Source: Bacteroidales bacterium (lineage in GTDB: Bacteria; Bacteroidota; Bacteroidia; Bacteroidales; NBLH01). From it: a DNA stretch of 11,124 nt. The position numbers and the translations under genes were made by a program. The notes beneath the pieces were generated by a model. That model saw only the letters and a list, made by a program, of their open reading frames with translations. It ran no database searches and was not told the origin of the DNA. Below are positions 1-6,310 of the stretch, piece by piece (the first letter of the stretch is position 1; each line of letters begins with the position of its first letter). The DNA lies in assembly GCA_021647685.1 (NCBI GenBank), contig JAKIUH010000107.1, positions 1 to 11,124 on the forward strand. Direction: 5' to 3'.

Positions 1-360
1 ATGTCGCTGGCTACGAGAATATACATGGATATGCAATACGATTCTTTGTGTCCCTTAGGTTTGCATTGGGCAGGTTATGTAGAAGTAGATAAAGCCTATG
101 ATTGGAATCCGGCTACTTATGTACAAGGAATTGGCAAAAAAGATATTTTGGGCATTGAAGCACCGCTTTGGACAGAAACTATATTGGATATGGACGATAT
201 AGAATTTATGGTTTTTCCCCGTTTACCGGGATATGCCGAATTAGGCTGGTCAAAGCTTGAAGATAAATCGTGGGAGGAGTACAGAGAACGACTTAAAACA
301 TTTGACAAACGGTTTAAAATTATGGAAATAAATTATTATAAATCACCAAAGGTTTGGTAA
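1..360 (+). CDS. Beta-N-acetylhexosaminidase (GH20), C-terminal fragment
   Basis: This is the last 119 residues of a glycoside hydrolase family 20 enzyme, which removes terminal N-acetylglucosamine or N-acetylgalactosamine from glycans, usually in the periplasm or at the surface in Bacteroidota. The fragment carries the end of the TIM barrel: a segment reading GLHWAGYVEVDKAYDWNP, then ILGIEAPLWTETI with the conserved Trp-Thr-Glu of the substrate pocket, then FPRLPGYAELGWS, a typical C-terminal GH20 signature. Although the window begins with ATG, the first residues (ATRIYMDMQYD) look like internal GH20 sequence, so the true start and the catalytic Asp-Glu pair lie upstream, outside the window. 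The stop at 358-360 is followed by an intrinsic terminator, so this is the last gene of its transcript. Family assignment is confident; substrate preference cannot be judged. Confidence 0.9.
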   Translation: MSLATRIYMDMQYDSLCPLGLHWAGYVEVDKAYDWNPATYVQGIGKKDILGIEAPLWTETILDMDDIEFMVFPRLPGYAELGWSKLEDKSWEEYRERLKTFDKRFKIMEINYYKSPKVW

Positions 361-393
361 AATTATGATTATTTAGTAAAAACTTGTAACTTT

Positions 394-428
394 ATCCTGA
401 ATTGGTACTCAATTCAGGATTTTTTTTA
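394..428 (+). terminator. Rho-independent terminator after the GH20 gene
   Basis: A perfect 10-bp stem (atcctgaatt at 394-403 pairing with aattcaggat at 411-420) encloses a 7-nt loop and is followed at once by an uninterrupted T run (420-427). It lies about 33 bp after the GH20 stop codon and before the hydrolase start at 470, so it separates these two same-strand genes into different transcripts. Confidence 0.88.
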
Positions 429-469
429 ATTCCTTAATCTATGATTAACATTTAAAACCAATATTTATA

Positions 470-1402
470 ATGAACAAATCAGAATATAAATTAAAAGCGA
501 GTGATGAAACTCAAATTCATGTATATGAATGCTTACCTGATAACCCTGCCGATGTAAAAGCATGTTTGCAAATAGCACACGGTATGGCAGAGCATGCCAA
601 ACGTTATGACGATTTTGCAAGTTTTTTAAATAAGCATGGCTTTGCAGTTTATGCAAACGATCATCGCGGGCACGGAAAAACTGCGGGAAGTATTGAAAAC
701 TTAGGCTATTTTGCCGATGAAAAAGGTTTTGAAAAAGTAGTAGATGATATGCGTGTGCTTACCGATAAAATTAAATCTGAATTTCCGGATAAACCGGTAT
801 TTTTGTTAGGGCATAGCATGGGGTCTTTTTTGTCAAGATTTTATGCCATTGAAGATGCTTCAAAAATAAACGGTTTAATACTTTCGGGAACAGCCGGAGA
901 CCCCGGAATGTTGGGGCAGATAGGTAAGCTGCTTAGCAATTTAATTGCAGCAGTTTCAGGTAAAAAAAGCCAAACACCTTTAATGACATCGCTTTCTTTT
1001 GGTGCGTATAACAAACAGTTTAAACCAAACCGTACAGATTTTGATTGGCTGAGCCGCGACAATGAGCAGGTAGATAAATACGTAAACGACCCCTATTGTG
1101 GCACTGTTTTTACTGCAGGGTTTTATAAGGATATGTTGGGCGGTTTACTTTATGTGAATCAAAATCAGGCGATAAAAAAAATGCGTAAAGATTTACCTGT
1201 ATTGTTGATTTCGGGTGATAAAGACCCTGTTAGTGAAAACGGAAAAGGTGTAAAAGAAGTATATGAAAAAATGAATAAAGCAGGTTTAAATGATGTGGAA
1301 ATGAAACTTTATCCTGATGCCCGCCATGAAATACTTAATGAAATAAATAAAGATGAAGTTTATAATGATGTACTAAATTGGATAACACAAAGGATTAGTT
1401 AA
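470..1402 (+). CDS. Alpha/beta hydrolase, monoacylglycerol lipase-like (Hydrolase_4 / S33)
   Basis: This 310-residue soluble hydrolase probably cleaves an ester such as a monoacylglycerol or lysophospholipid. There is no signal peptide, so it should be cytosolic. The order of motifs matches the monoacylglycerol lipase branch of the fold: an oxyanion-hole HGMAEHAKRY at 37-46, DHRGHGKT at 64-71, and the nucleophile elbow GHSMGS at 114-119 with Ser116. A cap region spans roughly 140-230. The acid is probably Asp252 in LLISGDKDPVS, and His286 sits in YPDARHEILNE. All three triad residues are therefore present and the length is normal for the family. The ATG at 470 puts the first beta strand close to the N-terminus and no better upstream start is visible. 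The 3' end overlaps the convergent membrane-protein gene by 8 bp. Substrate is inferred from family only; a lysophospholipase role is equally possible. Confidence 0.87.
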   Translation: MNKSEYKLKASDETQIHVYECLPDNPADVKACLQIAHGMAEHAKRYDDFASFLNKHGFAVYANDHRGHGKTAGSIENLGYFADEKGFEKVVDDMRVLTDKIKSEFPDKPVFLLGHSMGSFLSRFYAIEDASKINGLILSGTAGDPGMLGQIGKLLSNLIAAVSGKKSQTPLMTSLSFGAYNKQFKPNRTDFDWLSRDNEQVDKYVNDPYCGTVFTAGFYKDMLGGLLYVNQNQAIKKMRKDLPVLLISGDKDPVSENGKGVKEVYEKMNKAGLNDVEMKLYPDARHEILNEINKDEVYNDVLNWITQRIS

Positions 1403-2387
1403 GCAAAAAACCAAAATAAATGTTAAAAACAGTTAGCAGGATAAGTCCGCCAAGAAAAATATTGCTCCAAAATTCTTTTTTTATAGAAATCAGGTAGTTT
1501 GAAATAAATAAAGAAATAGGTATCGCAATCAAATGAACCATTTCGAATGATGAGTTTGTTAATACAACAAGTAAGAGACCAAGAACAAAAAGAGTAAAAA
1601 GAAGTTTAAAGTTGTTACGAATATCAATTTTAAGATTATTAAAGTATTTAAATAAAGAAAGAATTGATAGGGCAAAAAGAGCGATGATATATAGGCGAAT
1701 GATTTTTACACTTAAACTTAAAACCGAAAAATCATTTAATCCTGTATTGGCTTGAAATTTTTGAGTAAAGCCTAAAAATGATAGATTATTTAGATAAAAA
1801 AAGAAAAAAACAAAATACCATACTGTGGCAGCTCCTAAAATAGAAAGTATAAATTCTCTAACTCTTGCTCCGCGAATAATAAGTAAATTAATCCATAAAA
1901 TTATGAGCAAATAAATATAATTAAAGTAAAATATCGAAGCGATGCCAATTAAAATAGAGGCATTAAAATAATTTGATAATGCATGTTTTTTACCTCCTGC
2001 TTTTTTCACCATCACCCATGCCCCTAAAAATAAAATATTGGCAAAGAGTGTTGCACTTATTTCGAGTGCTCCAATCGAATTTAAAATAATTAATAAATAG
2101 ATAAGCATGGGCAAATAGGAACGTTTCCCTATCAAATTATAATGATTGCTAATTATGGTAAAGAATAATGCTTCAAAAAGAATTAAAATAAATGTTATTA
2201 TTTTGTTTGTGAGTGGCGAGTCTATGTAGTTAAAAAAAATAATCACCCATTTATAGATGGAGTATGTTTCAGTATTCGTATCAAGACCCGTTCCCGCATC
2301 AAGAAAATATTTTAAAAATAAAGCTATTGTTATAAAAATAATCAACAATAGATTTGCGGGCTGGTAGCTTTTAAGTAGTTTAAACAT
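1395..2387 (-). CDS. Polytopic membrane protein, DUF6427-like
   Basis: This 330-residue inner-membrane protein of unknown function has about ten hydrophobic segments (approximately 11-29, 62-80, 92-106, 110-127, 141-157, 158-172, 178-200, 228-248, 261-277, 284-301 and 306-328; some may be paired or re-entrant). Short basic loops such as KKAGGKK (128-134) and RGARVRE (172-178) separate them. The pattern, with a SPLTNKI segment before helix 2 and an NHYNLIGKRSYLPMLIY stretch after it, resembles DUF6427, a family I know from Bacteroidota; this is recognition from memory, not a search. It lies 41 bp downstream of purD on the same strand and no terminator is visible between them, so the two are probably co-transcribed. 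Its stop overlaps the convergent hydrolase gene by 8 bp. No catalytic motif is visible, so no function is proposed. Confidence 0.75.
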   Translation of the reverse strand: MFKLLKSYQPANLLLIIFITIALFLKYFLDAGTGLDTNTETYSIYKWVIIFFNYIDSPLTNKIITFILILFEALFFTIISNHYNLIGKRSYLPMLIYLLIILNSIGALEISATLFANILFLGAWVMVKKAGGKKHALSNYFNASILIGIASIFYFNYIYLLIILWINLLIIRGARVREFILSILGAATVWYFVFFFFYLNNLSFLGFTQKFQANTGLNDFSVLSLSVKIIRLYIIALFALSILSLFKYFNNLKIDIRNNFKLLFTLFVLGLLLVVLTNSSFEMVHLIAIPISLFISNYLISIKKEFWSNIFLGGLILLTVFNIYFGFLLN

Positions 2388-2428
2388 TATTGTTAAAAAA
2401 GGTTAATAAGCCAATCTTACATACTTAT

Positions 2429-3700
2429 TTATAAATCAAATCCAATATCTTTCCGGTAATTTTTACCTTTAAAGTTAATTTTTTCGGCAGCTTGATAGGA
2501 TTTTTTAAGTGCCATTTTTATATTTTCACCATAAGCACTTACCGCAATAACCCTACCACCATTAGTAAGTAAATGATTGTTTACTGATTTTGTCCCTGCG
2601 TGAAAAAGTAGGGTATTTTCCGGTAAATTTTCGTCAATACTTATTTGCTTACTTTTTTCATAGCTTCCGGGATATCCTTCGGAAACTAACATTATCGTGC
2701 TTGCGGTACGTTTATCTATTTCAATAGTTTTGTTTGATAAGTTGTTGTCAGCAGTGGCTATTAATAAGTCCAACAAATCTGATTTTATGCGTGGCATAAC
2801 AACTTCTGTTTCAGGGTCGCCCATGCGCACATTATACTCTATAACATAAGGTGCTCCGTTTTTATTCATTAAACCGAAGAAAATAAAACCTTTGTAGTCA
2901 ATATTTTCACTTTTTATTCCCTCAATAGTTGGTTTAATTATTTTTTCTTCAACTATTTGTAAAAATTGTTTATTTGCAAAAGGCACCGGAGAAATTGCTC
3001 CCATGCCTCCGGTATTCGGTCCGGTATCTCCTTCGCCAATGCGTTTGTAGTCTTTTGCTTCGGGCAGTAAAACATAATTTTCACCATCGGTTAAAACAAA
3101 TACCGAAAGCTCTATTCCACTTAGAAATTCTTCAACAACCACTTTCCGGCTTGCATCACCAAATTGCCCTTCAAGCATTTCTTTAATCTGAACTTTAGCT
3201 TTAGCTAAATCATTCTCAATAATTACTCCTTTGCCCGTTGACATACCATCGGCTTTTAGCACATAAGGGGCTTGTAAATTATCTAAAAAAGTATAGGCTT
3301 CTTCCAAGTTTTCCAGAGTAAAACTTTTATATTTTGCTGTAGGGATATTGTATTTTTGCATAAAATCTTTTGCAAACTCTTTACTGCCTTCTAATTGCGC
3401 TGCATGCTTTGATGGACCTACTAATTTTACCTTATTTAGTTCATTATCATTTTTAAAATAATCATAAATACCTTTTACCAAAGGTGCTTCGGGTCCAACA
3501 AGCACAAGTTCTATATTGTTTTCAAGAACAACTTTCTTAACAGCATCAAAATCATCAGGCGATATAGCTATGTTTGCACCTAACTGATAAGTACCTGCAT
3601 TTCCGGGTGCAATATATAAATTATCCAGCAAATTACTTTGTTTGATTTTCCATGCAATTGCATGTTCTCTTCCGCCCGAACCTAATACTAATACATTCAT
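2429..3700 (-). CDS. purD: Phosphoribosylamine--glycine ligase (GAR synthetase)
   Basis: PurD joins 5-phosphoribosylamine to glycine with ATP to make GAR, the second step of de novo purine synthesis, in the cytoplasm. With the ATG at 3698-3700 the protein has 423 residues, the usual length, and begins MNVLVLGSGGREHAIAWK, the invariant N-terminal signature. An upstream in-frame start at 3754 would add 18 unrelated residues before this signature and is rejected. Further landmarks are VGPEAPLVKG (68-77), the ATP-grasp glycine-rich loop KADGMSTGKGV (149-159), GPNTGGMGA (227-235), and the metal-binding stretch VIEYNVRMGDPETE (286-299). The C-terminal domain holds FHAGT and NGGRVIAV (366-387). All essential parts are intact. 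It is the first gene of a probable two-gene unit with the DUF6427-like gene and faces a 408-bp region shared with the kinase operon. Confidence 0.97.
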   Translation of the reverse strand: MNVLVLGSGGREHAIAWKIKQSNLLDNLYIAPGNAGTYQLGANIAISPDDFDAVKKVVLENNIELVLVGPEAPLVKGIYDYFKNDNELNKVKLVGPSKHAAQLEGSKEFAKDFMQKYNIPTAKYKSFTLENLEEAYTFLDNLQAPYVLKADGMSTGKGVIIENDLAKAKVQIKEMLEGQFGDASRKVVVEEFLSGIELSVFVLTDGENYVLLPEAKDYKRIGEGDTGPNTGGMGAISPVPFANKQFLQIVEEKIIKPTIEGIKSENIDYKGFIFFGLMNKNGAPYVIEYNVRMGDPETEVVMPRIKSDLLDLLIATADNNLSNKTIEIDKRTASTIMLVSEGYPGSYEKSKQISIDENLPENTLLFHAGTKSVNNHLLTNGGRVIAVSAYGENIKMALKKSYQAAEKINFKGKNYRKDIGFDL

Positions 3701-3945
3701 GTTTATGTTTTTTAAAAAAATGTCCTGATTTTTGCGTGTAAAATTAGTGTGCAAATTAGAATAATAAAAATTTAATTTGTATCTCTAAAAAAGAATTTTA
3801 TTCGATATTAAGCTCTTTTTAGATTTATTTAATTAAATTTAACCTGATTTAATTATAGTGATACATCTATTAGCCGGCTTGTGAACACAGGGACATGATT
3901 GTTTAACAGATTAAATAAGTGTAAGCCTTGATATAAGTGAATGTA

Positions 3946-3953
3946 TAGCTTTG
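3946..3953 (+). promoter_or_regulatory. Possible Bacteroidota -7 element for the kinase operon
   Basis: TAGCTTTG fits the TAnnTTTG -7 consensus of Bacteroidota sigma factors exactly. No good TTTG -33 box lies at the expected distance of about 19 bp; CTTG at 3927-3930 is too close. If used, transcription would start near 3960 and leave a leader of about 150 nt before the kinase ATG at 4109. A lone 8-bp degenerate match in AT-rich DNA is weak evidence. Confidence 0.3.
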
Positions 3954-3979
3954 CTGAGCCTTCGGGTTCATGAGGCAAA
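3950..3979 (+). promoter_or_regulatory. Small TTCG-loop hairpin in the kinase leader
   Basis: An inner stem gagcc/ggttc (3956-3960 with 3965-3969, one G-U pair) closes a TTCG tetraloop. An outer stem tttgc/gcaaa (3950-3954 with 3975-3979) brackets it with an asymmetric bulge of five bases on the 3' side. No T run follows, so it is not a terminator. It could be a leader RNA structure or chance; it partly overlaps the candidate -7 element, so both cannot easily function together as drawn. Confidence 0.25.
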
Positions 3980-4108
3980 TGAAAGTAATTAAAAATAATC
4001 ACATGAAACTATTTAAACGTATTATTAGTCTTAGCATTAAATTAATCTATCAAATTAAGAAAAAGACATTCAAGTTTCATTTATCAAATATTATTGTGTT
4101 CGGTATTT

Positions 4109-6307
4109 ATGATTATTAAAAAACTATATATACTCTTTTTTTTCCTGCTTTATCATGTAGTGCTTTTTGCTCAGTATGTGGATTTAAACCGTCCTAAAAC
4201 TTCTTTTTTTGAAGATAAGGAGGGAAAGTACAGTATTCAAAAAATTTTATCTCCTGAAATTTCGAGAAAATTTGAACCTGCTAAAACTGAAATACCTTCA
4301 TTTGCATTTACCAAATCAGTAATTTGGTGTAAAATAGAACCCGTAAAAAATATTTCATACGATTTATACCTCGATGTTCGTCCTCGAATATTAAATACTA
4401 TTGTGTTTTATACTGTGTATAAAGATGGTCATATTGACAGTATTTTAAGTGGGACTATGCATAAAATTCCTTTAGGAGAACAGGGTGGTGAATTTTTATT
4501 TCGCCTAGTGCCTGATGTAAGTGCTTATTATTTAAAAATAAAAACAAATACGCGATTGTTTGTTAATTTAAGTTTATTAACAAAAGACCAAATTATTACC
4601 AAAAGAAATAATTTCACCATTAATGGTATTTATGCCGGAATTTTATTAATGATTTTTATTTATAATTTATTTCTTTTATTTAGTTCCTCCGATAGAACTT
4701 ATTTTTATTATTTACTGCATCTTTCAGCTACTTTTGTAAATTTTCTGTATCTGTCAGGAATTGGAAATAAATATATATGGACAAATCAGCTATGGGTAAA
4801 TCATTACTTTATTACAATAATGAGTTTTGGCTTTATATTTTCGTGTTTATTTACAATTAAATTTTTAGATACTAAGCACCACTCCAAACCTTTGCATTTT
4901 GGCATGTTAATATCAATAAGTCTTTTAGTTTTAATTGGACTTATTGACTTATCCGGTTATCACTTGTTTGCAGTTCAGTTGTTAAATATTATAGGATTTT
5001 TAATCATACTTTTTACCATTTTTGTTTCAGTAGTTATTCTTCGGGGAGGAAATAAACCGGCGGGTATTTTTTTATCTGCATGGATGTTTTATTTTGTAGG
5101 TACATCCATACAGGTTTTACAGGGACTGGATATTTTCCCGACTACCATTATCAGTTCAAACGGAATGCTGATTGGTTCCGTTTTTGAACTTACACTGCTT
5201 TCCTTATCAATAGGTTATAAAATTAATTTTTTAAAGGAACAAATGCGACTAGCTGCGATTAACGAACAAAAAGCACTTTCTGAAAAAGAGCAACTGATGA
5301 AAGAAGAGAGTAAAAAACTAGAGTCCTTAGCAGAAAGTCAATCAAAGTTAATTGTTGAAAAAAATAATCGTTTAAAACAGCAGTACGAAGATATTTTAAA
5401 ACAAAACAAAAAAATAAAAAAGCAAAATGAAATTTTAAAACAAGTTCATCAGCAGCTTGAAACAAAAAATAAAATTATTGAAGAACAGCATGACAAGTTA
5501 ATTTATCATAAAAATAATTTAGAACATATAATTTCAGAACGTACCGTTGAACTTCAAAAGGCTGCTGAGAAAGCAAAGGATGCAGACGAAATAAAAACTG
5601 CTTTTTTGCGCAATGTTTCGCATGAGATTCGTACTCCAATGAATGCAATTGCAGGTTTTGCGGCTTTGCTTTTAAATATTGACCCGGAGGATCACAGAAA
5701 TGCTAATTACAAAGAGATAATTTTTAAGAATACCGAAAGTTTATTGAGCTTAATTGATAATATTATAGATCTTGCAAACATTCAAACAGAAAGTTTAAAA
5801 TTAAAAAAAGTAAAATTTCGTTTAAAGAATATGTTTAATGCTTTAAACAATGTTTTTATCAAAAAAATTAAAGAAAAAAATAAATTTTTTGTATCCTTAA
5901 AAGTGAGTATGCCTGAAAATGATGATTTAATTGTATTTACGGATTACAATCGGCTGTGGCAAGTAATGTATCATTTACTGGATAATGCCGTTAAATATAC
6001 CGATACGGGTTTTATTGATTTTGGATACAAAGAAAACGATAATGGCCAACTTGAAATTATGGTAAAAGATAGTGGAAAAGGTATTTCTAGTACTGATATT
6101 GAAGCTGTATTTGATCAGTTTAGAAAAAACAATAAAGATATAAGCCGTCTTTATTCAGGTACAGGATTAGGTCTATCATTAGTTAAAGGTTTGGTTAAAA
6201 TAATGAATGGCACAATTACTGTGAGAAGTTTAACACGTGAAGAAGCCAAAGATAAAAATTCGGGTACTACTTTTATTCTTTTATTTGAGGAGCTTATTGT
6301 AAAATAG
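4109..6307 (+). CDS. Membrane sensor histidine kinase with 7TMR-DISM input module
   Basis: This 732-residue kinase should sense an envelope or periplasmic signal, autophosphorylate, and pass the phosphate to an unlinked response regulator. Order of parts: signal peptide 1-22 (ending LFAQ); a periplasmic beta-sandwich of the 7TMR-DISMED2 type at about 25-160, with the typical SVIWCKIEP and YDLYLDVRPR segments; seven transmembrane helices at about 172-375 (7TMR-DISM_7TM, starting GIYAGILLMIFIYNLFLL and ending in a SVFELTLLSLSIGYK segment); a long lysine/glutamine-rich coiled coil at 376-497; HisKA with the H box NVSHEIRTPMNAI, His505; and HATPase_c with the N box Asn626, G1 DSGKGIS (654-660), F box FDQF (668-671) and G2 GTGLGLS (684-690). 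All catalytic boxes are intact. There is no receiver or DNA-binding domain. The ATG at 4109 is preferred over an in-frame TTG at 4094 because it gives a clean signal peptide. The next kinase starts 3 bp after its stop. Related 7TMR-DISM input domains are thought to bind carbohydrates or other small ligands; the ligand here is unknown. Confidence 0.9.
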   Translation: MIIKKLYILFFFLLYHVVLFAQYVDLNRPKTSFFEDKEGKYSIQKILSPEISRKFEPAKTEIPSFAFTKSVIWCKIEPVKNISYDLYLDVRPRILNTIVFYTVYKDGHIDSILSGTMHKIPLGEQGGEFLFRLVPDVSAYYLKIKTNTRLFVNLSLLTKDQIITKRNNFTINGIYAGILLMIFIYNLFLLFSSSDRTYFYYLLHLSATFVNFLYLSGIGNKYIWTNQLWVNHYFITIMSFGFIFSCLFTIKFLDTKHHSKPLHFGMLISISLLVLIGLIDLSGYHLFAVQLLNIIGFLIILFTIFVSVVILRGGNKPAGIFLSAWMFYFVGTSIQVLQGLDIFPTTIISSNGMLIGSVFELTLLSLSIGYKINFLKEQMRLAAINEQKALSEKEQLMKEESKKLESLAESQSKLIVEKNNRLKQQYEDILKQNKKIKKQNEILKQVHQQLETKNKIIEEQHDKLIYHKNNLEHIISERTVELQKAAEKAKDADEIKTAFLRNVSHEIRTPMNAIAGFAALLLNIDPEDHRNANYKEIIFKNTESLLSLIDNIIDLANIQTESLKLKKVKFRLKNMFNALNNVFIKKIKEKNKFFVSLKVSMPENDDLIVFTDYNRLWQVMYHLLDNAVKYTDTGFIDFGYKENDNGQLEIMVKDSGKGISSTDIEAVFDQFRKNNKDISRLYSGTGLGLSLVKGLVKIMNGTITVRSLTREEAKDKNSGTTFILLFEELIVK

Positions 6308-6310
6308 AAT

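Larger units (their letters stand above)
3701..4108. other. Long divergent intergenic region (purD / kinase operon)
   Basis: These 408 bp separate the starts of purD (minus) and the first kinase (plus) and must hold promoters for both. Visible items are an exact TAnnTTTG element on the plus strand (TAGCTTTG, 3946-3953), a small hairpin with a TTCG loop directly after it (3950-3979), and a basic 49-codon reading frame (3970-4119) judged too weak to call as a gene. No exact TAnnTTTG match is seen on the minus strand for purD. No RNA gene, known riboswitch or mobile element is recognised. The stretch from 3760 to 3870 is very AT-rich. Confidence 0.6.

Noticed and set aside
2974..3186. A 70-codon plus-strand frame inside purD
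   Set aside because: It lies wholly antisense to conserved PurD coding sequence and has no recognisable domain.
3701..3754. An 18-residue N-terminal extension of PurD from a start at 3754
   Set aside because: The conserved family N-terminus begins exactly at the ATG at 3698-3700; the extension is AT-rich leader sequence without family similarity.
3840..4000. A riboswitch in the kinase leader
   Set aside because: A small hairpin is visible but no conserved core of a known riboswitch class is recognised.
4094..4108. In-frame TTG as an earlier start of the first kinase
   Set aside because: It adds five residues (MCSVF) before a clean signal peptide that begins at the ATG at 4109; ATG is the more likely start.
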